From NCBI GenBank assembly GCA_023334545.1, contig JAADVB010000133.1, positions 1-50,713 of the forward strand: a stretch of DNA of 50,713 nt. The letters run 5' to 3'. The position numbers and the translations under genes are program-made. Position 1 is the stretch's first letter, and the number at the start of each line of letters is the position of its first letter. The notes beneath the pieces are model-generated. The model worked only from the letters and a program-made list of their open reading frames with translations, did no database searches and was not told the origin of the DNA. The stretch is from Salisapilia sapeloensis (Eukaryota; Oomycota; Peronosporomycetes; Peronosporales; Salisapiliaceae). Shown piece after piece: positions 43,801 to 50,713 of this stretch.

Positions 43801-45010
43801 CTTCAAACTTTTGCTCGACACAAGACGAGAATACTTGTGCGTTCATGATCGTCGAGTCTAGATTCACTAACAGGCGTTCAAATTGTTTAACACGATCGAC
43901 CGTGAGGTTGTATCGAGGTGGATCGGATCGAACGTATTGCATCATACGCTTGTATCGATCCCATGCGAGAGCGATCTGAGGATTATCACGAACGATCGCA
44001 TCCAATGTGATCATCAGTTGCAACAGATCTCCTAGTGCGTCAAAGACAGGGTATAGATGCACGAGTTTAAACGTCGATTTCCACAGCTTTTGGAAGCTTT
44101 GGTACAGACTCGCGAGCTGCTGAATCAAATTAACAACGATCGAGTTGCATCTTTCGACAAAGTTGGACAAGTCCTGGAAGAACGACAGCATTCGGCCCAT
44201 TTGCATCTCTGGATCACCTGGCTGCACCGTGTCGTCTTCCTCTAGGTTAGATGGCTGACCGAACATGATGAGTGTTGGGTAGAAAATGTTCTCTGCAGTC
44301 AGTTTAAGCTCAGAGATTTCATCGCACAAGACGGTGAAGACCGTCAGGACTTTATTGAACAGCTCATTGTCCGTCTTGACCAGGTCTTGGACGTCCACAC
44401 GCTCTGTCGAGTGCAGGAAAAGCTGTACTGGATCCGCCCAGTAGCCCCAGACTTCCGACATGGATGAAGTGATTGCATCTTCCACTTCTTTCAATTTGCT
44501 CGTGTGCGTATTGATGATCTCCAAGGCTCTTTCCACTTGCTCATTAATGGGCTGGTCTTGTGCTTCGAGGTCTGTGCCCAGTGCTTCATCCAGTTCTTCA
44601 TCAGGGATATTCCAGTGCTCTGTAATCGTCGATAGAGCAGCGTTGCTCTCCCGACGTTTCTTCGTCGGACCAAAATTGGACACGAAGGAAGACTGGCGAG
44701 ATCTCGAAGCGTGCGATCGAGATAATCGGCTCGAAACAGAGGACACGCTCGAGTTCGAGCGAGATCTGCCTGAATTTCGTTGTCCCCGAGTCGAACCCTT
44801 TTTGTCCGTCAATGCTGTGAGGCGCAGGTCGCGATCGGAAAGCTGGGACGCTCGACTGTCCGCTCGGCCCATATCGAACCGCGTCGAGTCTGCCCATGAC
44901 ACATCTGATGCGTCACTAGAAGCACTTATGCTCCCCCGTCTCGAAAACTCCTCTTTTTCCTCCTTCTCTTCCTGCTTTGCCTTGCTCTTACGATGCTTCC
45001 GGCCGCTCAT
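40874..45010 (-). CDS. WASHC4: WASH complex subunit 4 (SWIP)
   Basis: Exon 1 (45010-41126) and a short last exon (41071-40874), separated by a 54-base intron, give 1360 residues. SWIP is a large scaffold subunit of the WASH complex, which activates Arp2/3 on endosomes during retromer sorting. The first 130 residues are Ser/Arg-rich and disordered. The strongest family stretch lies in the C-terminal third: LHPIRVYGKLIDLRREVTHY, LANDKYGLALADNHLPMGS, GLDILQIMRNIQVFVSKYNY and GMGILNTTVNFTYQFLTRKF. The last exon adds a charged coiled coil and the terminal FDLLDWTLNGARIFFKD, which resembles the animal C-terminus. The first in-frame ATG is at 45010, preceded by GTG. No other WASH subunit lies in the window. 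Confidence 0.94.
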
Positions 45011-45510
45011 CACGCACTCGAAGTTCTTTCGGATCCCGACGTAGCGATATACAAAGAAATGTTACTTTTCTTTTCTTTACTTTTCTCTCTTTCATGTTCT
45101 TTTGTAATCTTTTCTTTTAAATTTCAGCAATCGCGAGGCGGTTGATTACCAATGCCATAGACCGGACAGCGTTCCCGATGTTGGCATTATGAGAACATAG
45201 ATGCTTCGTGAGGAATAAATCCAGTATAGATCGAAGCATGGGTGTGGATTCTAAGTGTGGAGAGGATGCTTCATGCTGGAGAGGTTGGGTACAATACAAT
45301 GCGAATGCTCTTCATCCATCCAAAATCTCATGATAATTCTTCAGCTGGGTACACTGATGGCTATCAAGACGGGTAGGATTGTTTAACCAGCTTTTCGCAT
45401 ACATGTGGATCTACCCAATATTTGTGTATTCTATCCACCTCTGCAGGTGGTCTTCTCAATCTTAATTCTTCGTTGAGCCACACAAGTCCTCTCTCTTCTC
45501 CTCAACCAAT
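45011..45510. promoter_or_regulatory. Divergent intergenic region, SWIP / SOD-like
   Basis: Five hundred bases separate outward-facing genes. A pyrimidine-rich T/C stretch lies at 45062-45120. A minus-strand frame of 60 codons at 45117-45299 shows no motif and is judged chance. Both promoters should be here. Confidence 0.4.
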
Positions 45511-46314
45511 ATGCTTCGCTCGCTTTTCACTGCCGGTATTGCTGCCAGTCTCTCTCTTGCTGCTGCCCAGACGACATACACGTACTCGTTTGACCCGGAG
45601 AATGCTGCTGGTATCGATGGCGCTATCCTCGTTACGTACGACGGACAGGAACCTTCGGACTATGACGAAGCTCCGACGAATAAAGTGACCATCAAGGCTG
45701 CGCTCGACTTTTCCAACGCCGATATGTCTTCGTTGCAAGACGGAGACGATGACTGTCCGGCGGAGATCACCGAGTATAAGTGGCACATCCACACCAAGTG
45801 GTCTTCAAATAAGACGAGTGCCTCTTTCGACGGATGCTCCCTCGCAAATGTTGGTAACCACTTCGACCCGACATTTGCCTGTGGTCCCAACTCGGAGCAC
45901 AACAAAGATGAAGAATGTGAAAATGCTAAAGGTGACTACAGCTGCAGTCCTGTGAACTACCTGAAAGACTTGACGTCCTGTGAACAAGGCGATCTGTCCG
46001 GTAAACTTGGTTCCTTTAAACTCGACAACGATTCGCTTGTCATCGAAGAGTGGACCGACCCATTCTTCCCTGCCGAAAGCTCACAGACGGATGGATGGAA
46101 CATTGTCGTCCACGCTAGTTGCAATGGTTCTGCTCCTCGTGTCGCATGCGCCAACATTCGTGAAGTTGACGTCAAGACTGAATACACCGAGGAGAGTGGC
46201 TCTATGGACAGCTCTTCCAGCGATAAGAGTGTCTCTGTGGGAGACACTTCTGGTAGCGAGGAAAGTGGCTCGATGGAAGACAATACCAGTGTTGAGGCAG
46301 GTAGCTCCGAATAA
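45511..46314 (+). CDS. Secreted Cu/Zn superoxide dismutase-like protein
   Basis: A single exon of 267 residues. The N-terminus MLRSLFTAGIAASLSLAAAQ is a clear signal peptide. The body keeps the order of Cu/Zn-SOD metal motifs: HIH in YKWHIHTKW (Cu ligands), GNHFDPTFAC (bridging His region), GDLSGKLGSF, and WNIVVHASC (last Cu ligand), then APRVACANI. Several cysteines could form disulfides. The spacing is looser than in cytosolic SOD and the metal-binding loop around HNKDEECEN is unusual, so activity is plausible but not assured. The tail (about 225-267) is Ser/Glu-rich with no hydrophobic GPI signal. The protein is likely apoplastic or wall-associated, where it could handle superoxide. It converges on the acyl-CoA dehydrogenase, 68 bases apart. 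Confidence 0.83.
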   Translation: MLRSLFTAGIAASLSLAAAQTTYTYSFDPENAAGIDGAILVTYDGQEPSDYDEAPTNKVTIKAALDFSNADMSSLQDGDDDCPAEITEYKWHIHTKWSSNKTSASFDGCSLANVGNHFDPTFACGPNSEHNKDEECENAKGDYSCSPVNYLKDLTSCEQGDLSGKLGSFKLDNDSLVIEEWTDPFFPAESSQTDGWNIVVHASCNGSAPRVACANIREVDVKTEYTEESGSMDSSSSDKSVSVGDTSGSEESGSMEDNTSVEAGSSE

Positions 46315-46382
46315 AAAGTAGATAAAGTAAATGCAAATGCTGCATATCCAAACGACTCTTTTCCATTTGCTTTTACTTTGAT

Positions 46383-47633
46383 CTAGTACTCCTTCTTGAT
46401 CATCTTGGCAATCGTGTCCAATTGCATGAAGCTCGTACCTTCGTAGATGCTTCCGATCTTGGAATCACGCAAGTACTTTTCAATGATCAAGTTCTTGGAG
46501 AACGCAATACCACCGTGCATCTCAATACACTTCGATGCAGTGTTCTCTGCCACTCGCGAAGCATACAACTTGGCCATTGCAGCTTCCTTGACGAAAGGAA
46601 GACCACTGTCCTTGAGTCTCGCGGCGTTGTACGTGAGGAGACGAGCAGCTTCGATCTCCGTTGCAAGACCTGCATACTGGTGCTCCATTGCTTGGAAGTC
46701 GCCAACGGCAGTGCCGAACTGCTTGCGGTCGAAAAGGTACGGCATCGTACGGTCAAAGACACCTTGGGCGAGACCGAGCATCTGGGCTGCGATACCGATA
46801 CGACCTTCGTTCAAAGTACCAATAGCGACCTTGTATCCCTTACCAACCTCTCCCAACACATTCTCCTTCGGAACCATCACGTCTTCCATGGTCACGGTAC
46901 AAGTGGAGGAGCAGCGGATACCAAGCTTGTCCTCCGGCTTGCCAATCTCCAGTCCCTCCGACTCTCGGTCGACGATGAAGCACGTGATGCCCTTGTAACC
47001 CTGGGAAGGGTCGACGTTGGCAAACACGAGGTAGACACCAGCCCAGCCAGAGTTGGAGATCCACATCTTCTGTCCGTTTAGCTTGTAGTGACTTCCGTCC
47101 GAAGACAGCTCCGCACGGGTCTTGAGGGAGAAGGCGTCACTGCCGGCGCCAGCTTCCGTCAGACAGAAGCTTCCGATCATGTCCGAACAGAGTCTCGGGA
47201 GGTACTTGTTCTTCTGCTCCTCCGTTCCGTACATGAGGAAGACGTTGTTCACGATCGTGTTCTGCAAGTCGCACAAGACCGCGACGGCCGGATCCACCTT
47301 GGACAGCTCTTCGATGGTCAAACAAGCGTTCATGAACGAAGTCTCTGTACCACCGTACTCGGCGGGGATTTCCATGGCCATGAGGCCGTTCTCAAACAGA
47401 CCTTGCGTGACGTCCGAACGCATCTCGCTCGATTCATCCATCTCACGCACGTGCGGCTCAATGACATCGGCAGCAAACTTGGAGACAGTATCTTTGAACA
47501 TGGTCTCTTCTTCAGAAAGCACCGTGAGAGGGGCGCCTTCTGTGCTAAAGTGCTGTCGAAGTGGACGGGAGACTTGACGCCGCGAGGCGTGGAGCACGCG
47601 GCGGGTCGTGAGCATGGCGAGTCGGCTTGTCAT
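46383..47633 (-). CDS. Acyl-CoA dehydrogenase, short/branched-chain type, mitochondrial
   Basis: A single exon of 416 residues. The first 30 residues ([20 protein letters not shown]) look like a mitochondrial presequence. The three ACAD domains follow in order: the N-terminal helical domain ([18 protein letters not shown]), the FAD-binding beta domain ([38 protein letters not shown]) and the C-terminal domain ([48 protein letters not shown]). The catalytic base is the Glu of [10 protein letters not shown]. The sequence is closest by eye to 2-methylbutyryl-CoA dehydrogenase (ACADSB), so it probably acts in isoleucine or branched-chain breakdown, passing electrons to ETF. Substrate choice cannot be proven by motif alone. 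Confidence 0.93.
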   Translation of the reverse strand: MTSRLAMLTTRRVLHASRRQVSRPLRQHFSTEGAPLTVLSEEETMFKDTVSKFAADVIEPHVREMDESSEMRSDVTQGLFENGLMAMEIPAEYGGTETSFMNACLTIEELSKVDPAVAVLCDLQNTIVNNVFLMYGTEEQKNKYLPRLCSDMIGSFCLTEAGAGSDAFSLKTRAELSSDGSHYKLNGQKMWISNSGWAGVYLVFANVDPSQGYKGITCFIVDRESEGLEIGKPEDKLGIRCSSTCTVTMEDVMVPKENVLGEVGKGYKVAIGTLNEGRIGIAAQMLGLAQGVFDRTMPYLFDRKQFGTAVGDFQAMEHQYAGLATEIEAARLLTYNAARLKDSGLPFVKEAAMAKLYASRVAENTASKCIEMHGGIAFSKNLIIEKYLRDSKIGSIYEGTSFMQLDTIAKMIKKEY

Positions 47634-47932
47634 CGTGGGAGAAAATTGAGGAATTGCGTCTCCAGGCCAAAGCGCTTGAAGTAGAAAGTTTCAAATCGCT
47701 GAATCCAATCATACCAAGCGTAGGGACGTGATTCGTGTCGAGGCCAGAAGCTCCATCCTTCATGCGTATCTGCTAATCAACTTGAAGTTCCAATGATCTC
47801 ATCTAATCTGTTCTCAGATGCGCTAAAACACAGGTTTTAATGGATAGTTCAAGTGGTTTTAGCTATTTACTCTACTTGAAGTTGTAAAATTTAGGTTTAA
47901 AGAGAGAATTATATATTTTATGAATAGCTTGT
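47634..47932. promoter_or_regulatory. Divergent promoter region, acyl-CoA dehydrogenase / H+-PPase
   Basis: About 300 bases lie between two outward-facing ATGs, strongly AT-rich at 47820-47930. No gene is seen. Confidence 0.4.
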
Positions 47933-50440
47933 ATGGAAGGGAAGATCCAGTGTACTTGTAAAATGCACGAAATAAAAGTTAATCCATCGTCGCCCATAAA
48001 GCTGCCACATCAATCGAGCATCTTGGCCATGCAATCGCCGGACGTGGACTTTGGGGTCAAGCGGTCGAGCTCCAGCTATGGACGCTCAGACCAAGTGTTT
48101 GGAGGTTCTGTCGGTGCCACTCTCGCCAGTATATCACGTACATATGGACGTCGATCGGCCTTGCAACGTCCTTTGCTCATCGTATCCGTCATCGGCGCTT
48201 TCTTCATGCTCTTTTCGTCTGACTTTCGACCGATCTTTATGGTCTTAACTATCTGTGGCTATGGTGCTATCTTTTCATTCTACCTCTCTGCCTCCGTCCT
48301 GCGTGCAGATGAAGGTACGCCTGAAATGCAAGAGGTTGCGAACCCGATTCGAGAGGGTGCAGAAGGCTTCCTACGCATCCAATACTCTGCGATCCTTCGT
48401 ATTGCTATTGGAATTGCTGCACTTATCTTCTTTAGCTATGCACTACGTCCTGCCAGTACCTTGTCGGAAGGTGTAGAGCAGCTAGGCAATACGACTTTAG
48501 GTATATTGGGCTCGCTCTCGTTCTTAATCGGTGCTGTATGCTCCGCAGCAGCAGGGTACATTAGTATGTGGGTGTCTGCCCAGTCGAATATCCGCGTGGC
48601 AAGTGCAGCTCGTCGATCCTATGGCGAAGCTTTGCTTCTATGCTTCCGTGGTGGCGCCTTCTCCGCCGTCCTGGACATTACGTTATGTGTTGCTGGCGTT
48701 AGCCTGCTCTACCTCACTCTCTACTTCTTCTTCTCTTCTTACTTGAAACCTACCGATATCCCATTACTCATGGTCGGATACGGCTTCGGCGCGTCCTTCG
48801 TAGCGCTATTCATGCAGCTTGGAGGTGGCATCTACACCAAAGCTGCTGATGTCGGTGCTGATCTTGTTGGCAAAGTCGAGGTCGGTATCCCAGAGGACGA
48901 TCCACGTAACCCAGCCGTCATCGCGGATCTTGTCGGTGACATGGTAGGCGATTGTGTTGGTAGCAGTGCCGATGTCTTTGAAAGCGTTGCTGCTGAAATC
49001 ATTGGTGCGATGATTCTCGGAGGCACACTGGCTAGACAGACGAACATGTCGTCTCCAGTCTCATATGTCTTCTTCCCTGTCGTTGTCCATGCCTTTGACA
49101 TTGTCGTTAGCAGTGTTGGCATCATGTCTGTGAAAGCACCCTCCGACTCTCGTACGAACGACAACCCTATGAGCACGCTTCAGACAGGATACAACGTCTC
49201 GCTCGCTTTAGCACTCGTTGCCTTTGCATTCACCACTCGTTGGCTGTTGTACCTAGACGAACATCCCACTGCATGGTTCCACTTCTTCCTCTGTGGCGTT
49301 GTGGGTATGCTTACAGCCTATGTCTTCGTTCGTTCTACGCAGTACTACACAGATTATGCTTATGAGCCCGTCCGCAGTATTGCTAAAGCTAGTACCACTG
49401 GCCACGGGACGAACATTATCACTGGTGTAGCAGTCGGCATGAAGTCCACTGTCATCCCGACTGTCTCTGTCAGCATCGCTGTCACGGCTGCGTACCACCT
49501 AGGCGCCACGTCTGGTGTCGGCGGTGAAGCCAACAGCCGCAACGCTGGTCTCTTCGGCACAGCTGTGGCGACGATGGGCATGCTGTCGTCCGCTGCTTTC
49601 GTGCTAGCAATGAACAACTACGGTCCGATCGCGGACAATGCTGGCGGCGTTGCAGAGATGAGCCAGCAGCCAGAGCATGTGCGTGACGCGACGGATCGAT
49701 TGGACGCGGCCGGTAATGTCACGAAAGCCATCACGAAAGGATACTCCATCGGTAGTGCTGCTCTCGCGTGCTTTGTCTTGTTTGGAGCCTTCATGGATGA
49801 GTTCTCGGAGTTTGCTGGGACGCCATTCCGGACGGTTGATATCGCCACGGTCGAAGTGCTTGTGGGTGGACTCTTGGGTACGATGATGGTGTTCTTCTTC
49901 ACTGGTCTAGCTGTTGCCGCAGTGGGTGACACTGCCGGAGAAGTGGTCAACGAGGTTCGCCGCCAGTTTGAAGTGTACCCTGGTATCATGGAGTACAAGC
50001 AGAAACCAGATTACCGTACGTGCGTGGCGTTGGTGACTAAAGCTGCTTTGAAGCAAATGCGTTTCCCAGGGCTCTTGGCAGTCTTGTTGCCAGTCACAGT
50101 AGGACTTGTATTCCGAGTCGTGGGAGACTACCAGGGAAAACCATTGCTAGGCGCGGAAGCATTGGCTGGGTACCTCATGTTCGGTACAGTTACTGGTATC
50201 ATGATGGCGCTCTTCCTGGACAATGTCGGCGGCGCGTGGGATAATGCGAAGAAGTATGTCGAATTGGGTAACTTTGGTGGCAAGAATAGTGAGGCGCATA
50301 AGGCGGCTGTGACTGGTGATACGGTTGGAGATCCATTCAAGGACACGGCCGGACCAGCGTTACATGTAGTCATCAAGCTCTTATCCACGACAGTACTCGT
50401 CTTTGGACCGCTGTTCGTGTCACGAGTGACAACCGAGTAA
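47933..50440 (+). CDS. Membrane H+-translocating pyrophosphatase, K+-independent type
   Basis: A single exon of 835 residues with about 16 membrane helices. This pump uses pyrophosphate hydrolysis to acidify vacuoles or Golgi. The hallmark motif KAADVGADLVGKVE is present, followed by the acidic DLVGDMVGDCVGSSADVFES. NNYGPIADNAGGVAEM and the second conserved acidic site are seen, ending with DNVGGAWDNAKKYVE and HKAAVTGDTVGDPFKDTAGP. In the diagnostic loop the sequence is GNVTKAITKG; Lys at this place marks the K+-independent (type II, AVP2-like) group. About 60 residues precede the first helix. The ATG at 47933 opens the frame; later in-frame ATGs at residues 11 and 33 are possible starts. Confidence 0.95.
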   Translation: MEGKIQCTCKMHEIKVNPSSPIKLPHQSSILAMQSPDVDFGVKRSSSSYGRSDQVFGGSVGATLASISRTYGRRSALQRPLLIVSVIGAFFMLFSSDFRPIFMVLTICGYGAIFSFYLSASVLRADEGTPEMQEVANPIREGAEGFLRIQYSAILRIAIGIAALIFFSYALRPASTLSEGVEQLGNTTLGILGSLSFLIGAVCSAAAGYISMWVSAQSNIRVASAARRSYGEALLLCFRGGAFSAVLDITLCVAGVSLLYLTLYFFFSSYLKPTDIPLLMVGYGFGASFVALFMQLGGGIYTKAADVGADLVGKVEVGIPEDDPRNPAVIADLVGDMVGDCVGSSADVFESVAAEIIGAMILGGTLARQTNMSSPVSYVFFPVVVHAFDIVVSSVGIMSVKAPSDSRTNDNPMSTLQTGYNVSLALALVAFAFTTRWLLYLDEHPTAWFHFFLCGVVGMLTAYVFVRSTQYYTDYAYEPVRSIAKASTTGHGTNIITGVAVGMKSTVIPTVSVSIAVTAAYHLGATSGVGGEANSRNAGLFGTAVATMGMLSSAAFVLAMNNYGPIADNAGGVAEMSQQPEHVRDATDRLDAAGNVTKAITKGYSIGSAALACFVLFGAFMDEFSEFAGTPFRTVDIATVEVLVGGLLGTMMVFFFTGLAVAAVGDTAGEVVNEVRRQFEVYPGIMEYKQKPDYRTCVALVTKAALKQMRFPGLLAVLLPVTVGLVFRVVGDYQGKPLLGAEALAGYLMFGTVTGIMMALFLDNVGGAWDNAKKYVELGNFGGKNSEAHKAAVTGDTVGDPFKDTAGPALHVVIKLLSTTVLVFGPLFVSRVTTE

Positions 50441-50668
50441 GCAAACGAACGAACGTAATGGAAATCACAATTCACAACTTTTCGTTTGATCAAAGATACT
50501 TTGGCTGACTACTTATCGAGCAGGATCAGATACACCAACAAGACGAAATGACAAACGAAGGATATTGTTCACCGTATCTTGGTTATACTGAAGACAAGAG
50601 AATTGATATTGAAGTTCGCGCCAGGCGGCGGTGTGCATTTAGATAAATACTATGTACAGATATGCTAC

Positions 50669-50713
50669 TTAGCCGAGGACGGCGATGGGCGGTGGCGCCG
50701 CGACCTCTGATGC
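50669..50713 (-). CDS. Probable C-terminal stub of a gene entering from the right edge
   Basis: On the minus strand the last bases read ASEVAAPPPIAVLG and then a TAA at 50671-50669. The high GC and Ala/Pro content contrast with the AT-rich sequence just beyond the stop. This looks like the end of a coding region, but 14 codons cannot identify it. It would converge on the H+-PPase gene, 228 bases apart. Confidence 0.35.
   Translation of the reverse strand, partial: ASEVAAPPPIAVLG

Noticed and set aside
45117-45299. Minus-strand 60-codon frame between SWIP and SOD-like genes
   Set aside because: No conserved features, and it overlaps the probable promoter region.
1-50713. CRISPR arrays, prophage, insertion sequences, tRNA or rRNA genes
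   Set aside because: No regular spaced repeats, transposase or reverse transcriptase motifs, or cloverleaf-like sequence were seen; the window is nuclear eukaryotic DNA.

Overview
This is nuclear DNA from a eukaryote, most likely an oomycete-like stramenopile. The evidence is about 24 tightly packed genes for eukaryotic machinery: nuclear pore, mRNA 3' end processing, Pol I, WASH complex, MICU1, p24 cargo receptor, ferroportin and a K+-independent-type H+-pyrophosphatase. Introns are mostly 50-75 nt, many near 53-57 nt, with GTAC/GTAT-type donors and CTAAC-like branch sites. The transition-zone protein B9D2 suggests a lineage that still makes flagellated cells. Genus and species cannot be fixed from the sequence alone. 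No rRNA, tRNA, CRISPR array or intact mobile element was seen.

Layout from left to right: first exon of a SWEET transporter (-, cut by the edge); Nup155 (+); ArfGAP-C2 protein (-); FHA / CHAT-like / NB-ARC protein (+); B9D2 (-); an unresolved stretch; mitoribosomal mS38 (-); CPSF73 (+); membrane sulfotransferase (-); MICU1-like (+, 11 exons); Kelch-BTB (+); ferroportin-like (-); OGG1 (-); myotubularin (+); diacylglycerol lipase (-); a 1.2 kb gene-poor gap; PP2C phosphatase (-); PA-RING ubiquitin ligase (+); RPA12 (+); membrane HECT ligase (-); CDK (+); p24/TMED (+); a small two-TM protein (-); a doubtful small ORF (-); WASHC4/SWIP (-); secreted SOD-like protein (+); acyl-CoA dehydrogenase (-); H+-PPase (+); and a likely C-terminal stub at the right edge (-).

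There are no operons, and neighbouring genes are mostly functionally unrelated. Several are arranged tail to tail with tens of bases between stops, or head to head over short shared promoters. Gene models were joined by hand from splice sites, reading phase and conserved motifs, and exon coordinates are given in each entry.

The most unusual gene is at 7144-10374. It encodes a predicted nuclear STAND/NLR-like protein with an FHA domain, a caspase-like CHAT domain that appears to have lost its catalytic residues, and an NB-ARC ATPase core, but no C-terminal repeat sensor. Also notable are a head-to-head pair (OGG1 and myotubularin) whose start codons share one CATG, a HECT ligase carrying a transmembrane segment and a RanBP2 zinc finger, and a PA-RING ligase with neither signal peptide nor membrane span.
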